From Quercus robur (taxonomy: Eukaryota > Streptophyta > Magnoliopsida > Fagales > Fagaceae), in NCBI RefSeq assembly GCF_932294415.1, contig NC_065535.1, positions 13,969,282 to 14,033,281 of the forward strand: DNA of 64,000 nucleotides, read 5' to 3'. The position numbers and the translations under genes are program-made. Positions 60,307 to 64,000 of this stretch are shown piece after piece (the first letter of the stretch is position 1; every line of letters starts with the position of its first letter). The notes beneath the pieces were generated by a model. That model did not search any database, was not told the DNA's origin, and was given only the letters and a program-made list of their open reading frames with translations.

Positions 60307-60427
60307 CCTCCTCTGGCTGGTCTTTTAAAACAATTCCGCCAACTGAAAGCAAAGAGTGAGCACACTTGTAGTGGTGAAATTACAGATATAAAATTCAGAG
60401 CAGAGTGAACAACCACTCCCTGTACGG

Positions 60428-62218
60428 ATGAGTGACCCTTTTCTCTCTAGAGAGGAAGAAGCGGAGTTAGTTCGCAGTAACAAAAAAGTGAAGAACGTCA
60501 GCCACGCTGAGTTCGACGGCCATATGAATGAAGATCAAGCCACCTTTGCAGGCATGCGTAGCATTACCAGGCACCCCTTGTCCTTTAAGGATAGATTGGT
60601 GGGCGAAATACCTGGGGCTTATTCCCAAGCTTTTAACTTCACTGAAGCTATGGATGCTGAGGAGGAGTCAGATTCAGAGATAACGGACCTTCGCGATGGT
60701 CTTATCGCCATCAAGTTCTCTAAAGAACAGAAACGCCGATTCCGCTCTCCGTGGAGTAAAGCTCTCATTGTGAAAGTTTTTGGCAGGCCTGTGGGTTTTT
60801 CTTTTCTCCACGCTAGGCTCATGTCCTTATGGAAGCCAGTGGGAAAAATTGATTGCGTGGGCTTGGGTAATGATTTTGTTCTAGTCCGTTTTGCAGTAAA
60901 AGAAGATTGTGAGGCTGTTCTTAAGAATGGACCTTGGTTCATTGGAGGAAATTTCTTATCTATAAGACCTTGGGTTCCAGATTTTAATCCTTCAGAGGCG
61001 GGTATATCCTCAGTTGCAGTTTGGGTGAGATTGAATGAGCTGCCTATCGAGTATTATGATGTTGAGGCCCTTCAGATTATTGGCAACGCGATTGGTAGAG
61101 TTCTAAGGATAGATACCCATACGGCGAATGAATCCAGGGGCAGATTTGCTCGCCTCTGTATACAGGTTGACATTGAAAAACCTTTGATTACTGCGATTCT
61201 CATTGGGGGACGAGAGAAGCCTGTCAGTTATGAGGGTATTCAACGGCTCTGTTTTTCCTGTGGAAGAATAGGCCACCGCCGGGAGAGCTGCCCGTATACG
61301 GTGCGGGGAGACCAGACAAGGAAGAAGGAGGTGGGTGAGAATTTACCGGAGCAGAGTGACCAAGCAGATAGTGGGCGCCAGGCTGCCAGCTCAGGTACGA
61401 ATTCGGTTAAGCCTAAGGAGACAGAGACGTGCGAGGGAACGCCAGGATTGTGTGAAGGTACGGCTAAGGACACTCCCAATGATGTGTACGGCCCCTGGGT
61501 TGTTGTGACACGGAAAAAAGGTGGTAACAAAGCGACAAGGAAAGTTGGTCCCACTGACCAAAATACGTTTAAGAATATGGGCTCCCTGAAGAATGGGCCT
61601 AGTGACAAGCTTAAATGGGAAGGGAAGAGGAAGGTGCCAGTAGATCATAGCCTTAGTAAGGCCCACATGCAAAAAACGGTGCAGCCAATTGCCAAAGGCC
61701 TGGAGAATTTAAGTCAGGGGTCCAATAAGGAGAGCAATGGGTTTAAGAGCCCAGGATTAATGTTTAGCCCTTCAGTAAAGGGCAAAAAAGGAATTGCCAG
61801 AGGAAGGGCGTCCTTGTCCTTGACTAAAGGTGCGGCCAGCAATGATCCTTTGAAAGATAACTCTGTAACTGAGAATTCCTCTTTTCTAAATCAGCGTGGC
61901 TTTAACTCTGAAGCTTTGTTCACTTTCAATTCTTCGATGGATCAATCTCAACAGGAGGTAAGCTGTTTCAAAGGGCAAGAGATTAAGGAAATGCAAAATT
62001 TGCGAGAGAATGAGATGAAAGAGGATAAGAGGAGGGAAGGTGCTCATCCAATGTCTTGCTTGCAAGTTTCAAGTGAGGTAGAAGGGGGTACAAAGGCATT
62101 AGAGGTGCCAGAGGAGGTGAATATGCAAGTTAAGGTCAAGGAGAGACCGAATGGAGGAGGCGGAGCGACCGATCAAATGGAGCTCGAGGAAGGAGAAGCA
62201 GCCGAGTATGTTGCCTGA
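60428..62218 (+). CDS. ORF1: LINE ORF1: DUF4283 / CCHC RNA-binding protein
   Basis: 596 aa. N-terminal ~80 residues are acidic and variable. A DUF4283-like region spans ~90-200 (LMSLWKPVGKIDCVGLGNDF, then FVLVRF and NGPWFIGGNFLSIRPW). The linker has AVWVRLNELPIEYYD. A single zinc knuckle CFSCGRIGHRRESC is at 275-288 (CX2CX4HX4C). After it comes a long, low-complexity, charged tail ending MELEEGEAAEYVA. In plant L1 elements ORF1 binds element RNA in the retrotransposition particle. Start chosen as the first ATG of the frame. Nothing is broken. Confidence 0.9.
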   Translation: MSDPFLSREEEAELVRSNKKVKNVSHAEFDGHMNEDQATFAGMRSITRHPLSFKDRLVGEIPGAYSQAFNFTEAMDAEEESDSEITDLRDGLIAIKFSKEQKRRFRSPWSKALIVKVFGRPVGFSFLHARLMSLWKPVGKIDCVGLGNDFVLVRFAVKEDCEAVLKNGPWFIGGNFLSIRPWVPDFNPSEAGISSVAVWVRLNELPIEYYDVEALQIIGNAIGRVLRIDTHTANESRGRFARLCIQVDIEKPLITAILIGGREKPVSYEGIQRLCFSCGRIGHRRESCPYTVRGDQTRKKEVGENLPEQSDQADSGRQAASSGTNSVKPKETETCEGTPGLCEGTAKDTPNDVYGPWVVVTRKKGGNKATRKVGPTDQNTFKNMGSLKNGPSDKLKWEGKRKVPVDHSLSKAHMQKTVQPIAKGLENLSQGSNKESNGFKSPGLMFSPSVKGKKGIARGRASLSLTKGAASNDPLKDNSVTENSSFLNQRGFNSEALFTFNSSMDQSQQEVSCFKGQEIKEMQNLRENEMKEDKRREGAHPMSCLQVSSEVEGGTKALEVPEEVNMQVKVKERPNGGGGATDQMELEEGEAAEYVA

Positions 62219-62247
62219 TGGAGTGTCTTTTCCGTTAATAATTATCC

Positions 62248-64000
62248 ATGAATATAGTAGTTTGGAACTGTAGGGGCGCTCTGAAGCCCAAATTTCAGAG
62301 TCATGTGCAGGAGCTTGTTCGGTGTCATGATCCGACTTTGTTAGTGGTTATGGAGACCCGTGTGGGTGGCAATAGAGCTCGTGATGTAACTGATCGGCTC
62401 CCATTTGACGGTGTTTTTCATGCTGAAACGATTGGCCGGAAAGGGGGGCTTTGGCTTCTCTGGTATTCAGATAGAGTGGAGGTGGAGCTGCTAGCTAGTT
62501 CTGAACAAGAAATTCATGCTACAGTAAAGGTACGTACCTCTAATTCTAAATGGTTGCTCTCTGCTGTCTATGCTAGTCCTAGGAGTGCGGAGAGGAATAT
62601 TTTGTGGAATAATTTGTCGAATGTAGCTGAGTTGCATAACATGCCGTGGGTTATTGCTGGGGATTTTAATGAAACTCTCTCTGGTGATGATAAGTTTGGA
62701 GGTAATGTGGTTAGTTCAAACCGGTCTTTATTGTTTAAAGAATGCTTAGATAATTGTAATATGGTGGATTTAGGCTTCTCTGGCCCAAGGTTCACATGGA
62801 CTAATCGAAGAAAAGTGCAAAATCTCATCCAAGAGAGAATCGACAGATTCTTTGTCAACCCGGAGTGGTGTGTCCTGTTTCCAGAAGCAAGAATAACACA
62901 TCTCACTAGATGCCACTCCGATCATTGCCCGGTCCTTCTTGAAACTAAACCGCAGAACAGGGTGCGGCTAAACCGCCCTTTCAAGTTTCAAAAGTTCTGG
63001 CTGGCAGATATGTCCTTTCCCAGGGTGGTAGATCAGGCTTGGAATCAGTCTTCTCATCTTGAGGAAGCTATTAATAATTTTATGGTTAAGGCCAATGATT
63101 GGAATAGAGATCAGTTTGGGAATATTTTCTTTAAGAAAAATCGTATTCAAAGACGTTTGAATGGTGTTCAGCGGGCTATGGCCATTCGGCCTTCTAGTCC
63201 TCTGGTAGAGCTCGAGAATAACCTCCTCAAGGAGTTAGAGATTATTTTGAATCAAGAGCATGAGTTGTGGGCTCTTAAGTCTCGAGTAAACTGGATGGTC
63301 CAAGGGGATCGAAATACTGCATTCTACCACGTGTCGACGCTAGTGAGAAGGAACAGAAATCGTATTACTGCTATTAAAAATAGTGTAGGTGACTGGATTA
63401 ACGACGAGGAAGAGGTGATGGGGTTTATTCGGAATGGCTTCTGTGATATATACTCAACTTCCCATTCTTACTCTCTTAGAGATGTAAGTCATGACACAAG
63501 GAGGCTAGCCTGCCTTTCTAATGAGGAAAAGGACAGCTTGAGTCAGAGGGTAACAATTGAGGAGATAGAGGCTGGATTATGGTCTCTCAAAGCTAATAAA
63601 GCCCCTGGCCCAGATGGGCTTCATGCGGGTTTTTTTCAACATTTCTGGCCAGTGGTTGGGGGATCTGTGATTCAAGAAGTCAAGAATATCTTTGAAACGA
63701 GAACTATGCCAGAGTATCTTAATAGGACTCACATAGTCCTTATCCCAAAAATCCAAGGTCCGGAAACTTTGGGGAACTATAGGCCTATAAGCTTATGTAA
63801 TACGGTGTACAAAATAGTTACGAAGATTATTGTGGCTCGTTTGAGACCGTATTTGGATAAGCTGGTGTCTCCTCTCCAAACGGCTTTTGTCCCTGGTAGA
63901 AAAGGGATTGACAATGCTGTTATAGTTCAAGAGCTCATTCATTCGATCAGTAAGAAAAAGGGAGGTTCGGGGTATATGGCAGTGAAAATAGACCTGGAGA
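62248..64000 (+). CDS. ORF2: LINE ORF2 (partial): endonuclease and reverse transcriptase
   Basis: 584 codons open to the window edge, starting MNIVVWNCRG. The AP-like endonuclease domain keeps the expected residues: N7, E36 (VMETRV), Y108 (YASP), D139 and N141 (GDFNE), D225 and H226 (SDHCPVL). After a connector (~230-380, WALKSRVNWMVQGDRNTAFY) the reverse transcriptase begins: NKAPGPDGLHAGFF at ~450, HIVLIPKIQ, then NYRPISLCNTVYKI and QTAFVPGRKGIDNA. The catalytic YADD and the C-terminal part lie beyond the window. Known function: nicks target DNA and primes reverse transcription at the nick. Intactness to this point suggests a young copy. Confidence 0.92.
   Translation, partial: MNIVVWNCRGALKPKFQSHVQELVRCHDPTLLVVMETRVGGNRARDVTDRLPFDGVFHAETIGRKGGLWLLWYSDRVEVELLASSEQEIHATVKVRTSNSKWLLSAVYASPRSAERNILWNNLSNVAELHNMPWVIAGDFNETLSGDDKFGGNVVSSNRSLLFKECLDNCNMVDLGFSGPRFTWTNRRKVQNLIQERIDRFFVNPEWCVLFPEARITHLTRCHSDHCPVLLETKPQNRVRLNRPFKFQKFWLADMSFPRVVDQAWNQSSHLEEAINNFMVKANDWNRDQFGNIFFKKNRIQRRLNGVQRAMAIRPSSPLVELENNLLKELEIILNQEHELWALKSRVNWMVQGDRNTAFYHVSTLVRRNRNRITAIKNSVGDWINDEEEVMGFIRNGFCDIYSTSHSYSLRDVSHDTRRLACLSNEEKDSLSQRVTIEEIEAGLWSLKANKAPGPDGLHAGFFQHFWPVVGGSVIQEVKNIFETRTMPEYLNRTHIVLIPKIQGPETLGNYRPISLCNTVYKIVTKIIVARLRPYLDKLVSPLQTAFVPGRKGIDNAVIVQELIHSISKKKGGSGYMAVKIDLE

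Larger units (their letters stand above)
60310..64000 (+). mobile_element. Plant L1-type LINE, 5' part, apparently intact
   Basis: A short leader (from about 60310) is followed by ORF1 (60428-62218), a 29-bp gap, and ORF2 (62248 to the window end) without a stop or frameshift. The 3' end, poly-A and target duplication lie outside the window. The left edge is approximate, placed just after the 219-bp repeat. Confidence 0.88.

Noticed and set aside
61240..61672. Minus-strand ORFs of 93-122 aa in the LINE
   Set aside because: Shadows of the well-supported ORF1 on the + strand.

Overview
This is plant nuclear DNA: AT-rich, with intron-bearing genes, several microsatellites and many nested transposable elements. 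The style (gag-only Copia-like elements, DUF4283/CCHC LINEs, CACTA elements, abundant solo LTRs) suits a woody eudicot. A Fagaceae-like source is only an impression. No tRNA, rRNA, CRISPR array or bacterial-type operon was seen. The only intact host genes I can support are two paralogous genes for MscS-like mechanosensitive channels (MSL10 type), at 21061-24832 and 53096-56912. Both are on the + strand, with five exons of identical length and 742 codons each. LAYOUT: 1-1043 is the end of an LTR. 1044 to about 25760 is block copy 1, with the first MSL gene. 25883-26285 is a foldback repeat. 26529-34289 is a CACTA-like element (A) carrying a ~345-bp tandem satellite and a solo LTR. 34537-45952 is a second CACTA element (B) with dense GCGACGAAA subterminal repeats, a decayed TNP2 transposase and a decayed second transposon gene, the latter broken by an LTR-retrotransposon fragment. 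46118 to about 59640 is block copy 2, with the second MSL gene. 59877-60306 is an exact 219-bp-period tandem repeat. 60310-64000 is a LINE with intact ORF1 and an ORF2 that stays open to the window edge. HOW THE PARTS RELATE: the two MSL blocks are a tandem segmental duplication later split by transposons. Because they align, each works as the empty-site control for insertions in the other. Copy 1 alone carries a gag-only LTR retrotransposon (1965-8477), a gene-capturing Mutator-like element (8984-12041, itself invaded by a second TIR element), a fourfold expansion of a 234-bp unit, a solo LTR (17727-18712) and another LTR (19091-20563) with a nested hAT. Copy 2 alone carries a solo LTR (57390-58150) and a Harbinger-type element (58343-59529). 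A hAT element is in both copies, so it predates the duplication. The most notable objects are the Mutator-like element that has captured the first exon of what looks like a UIM/MINDY-type deubiquitinase gene, the gag-only retrotransposon with its CGCGA-rich tract, and the uneven divergence of the two MSL proteins at conserved positions of the cytosolic domain.
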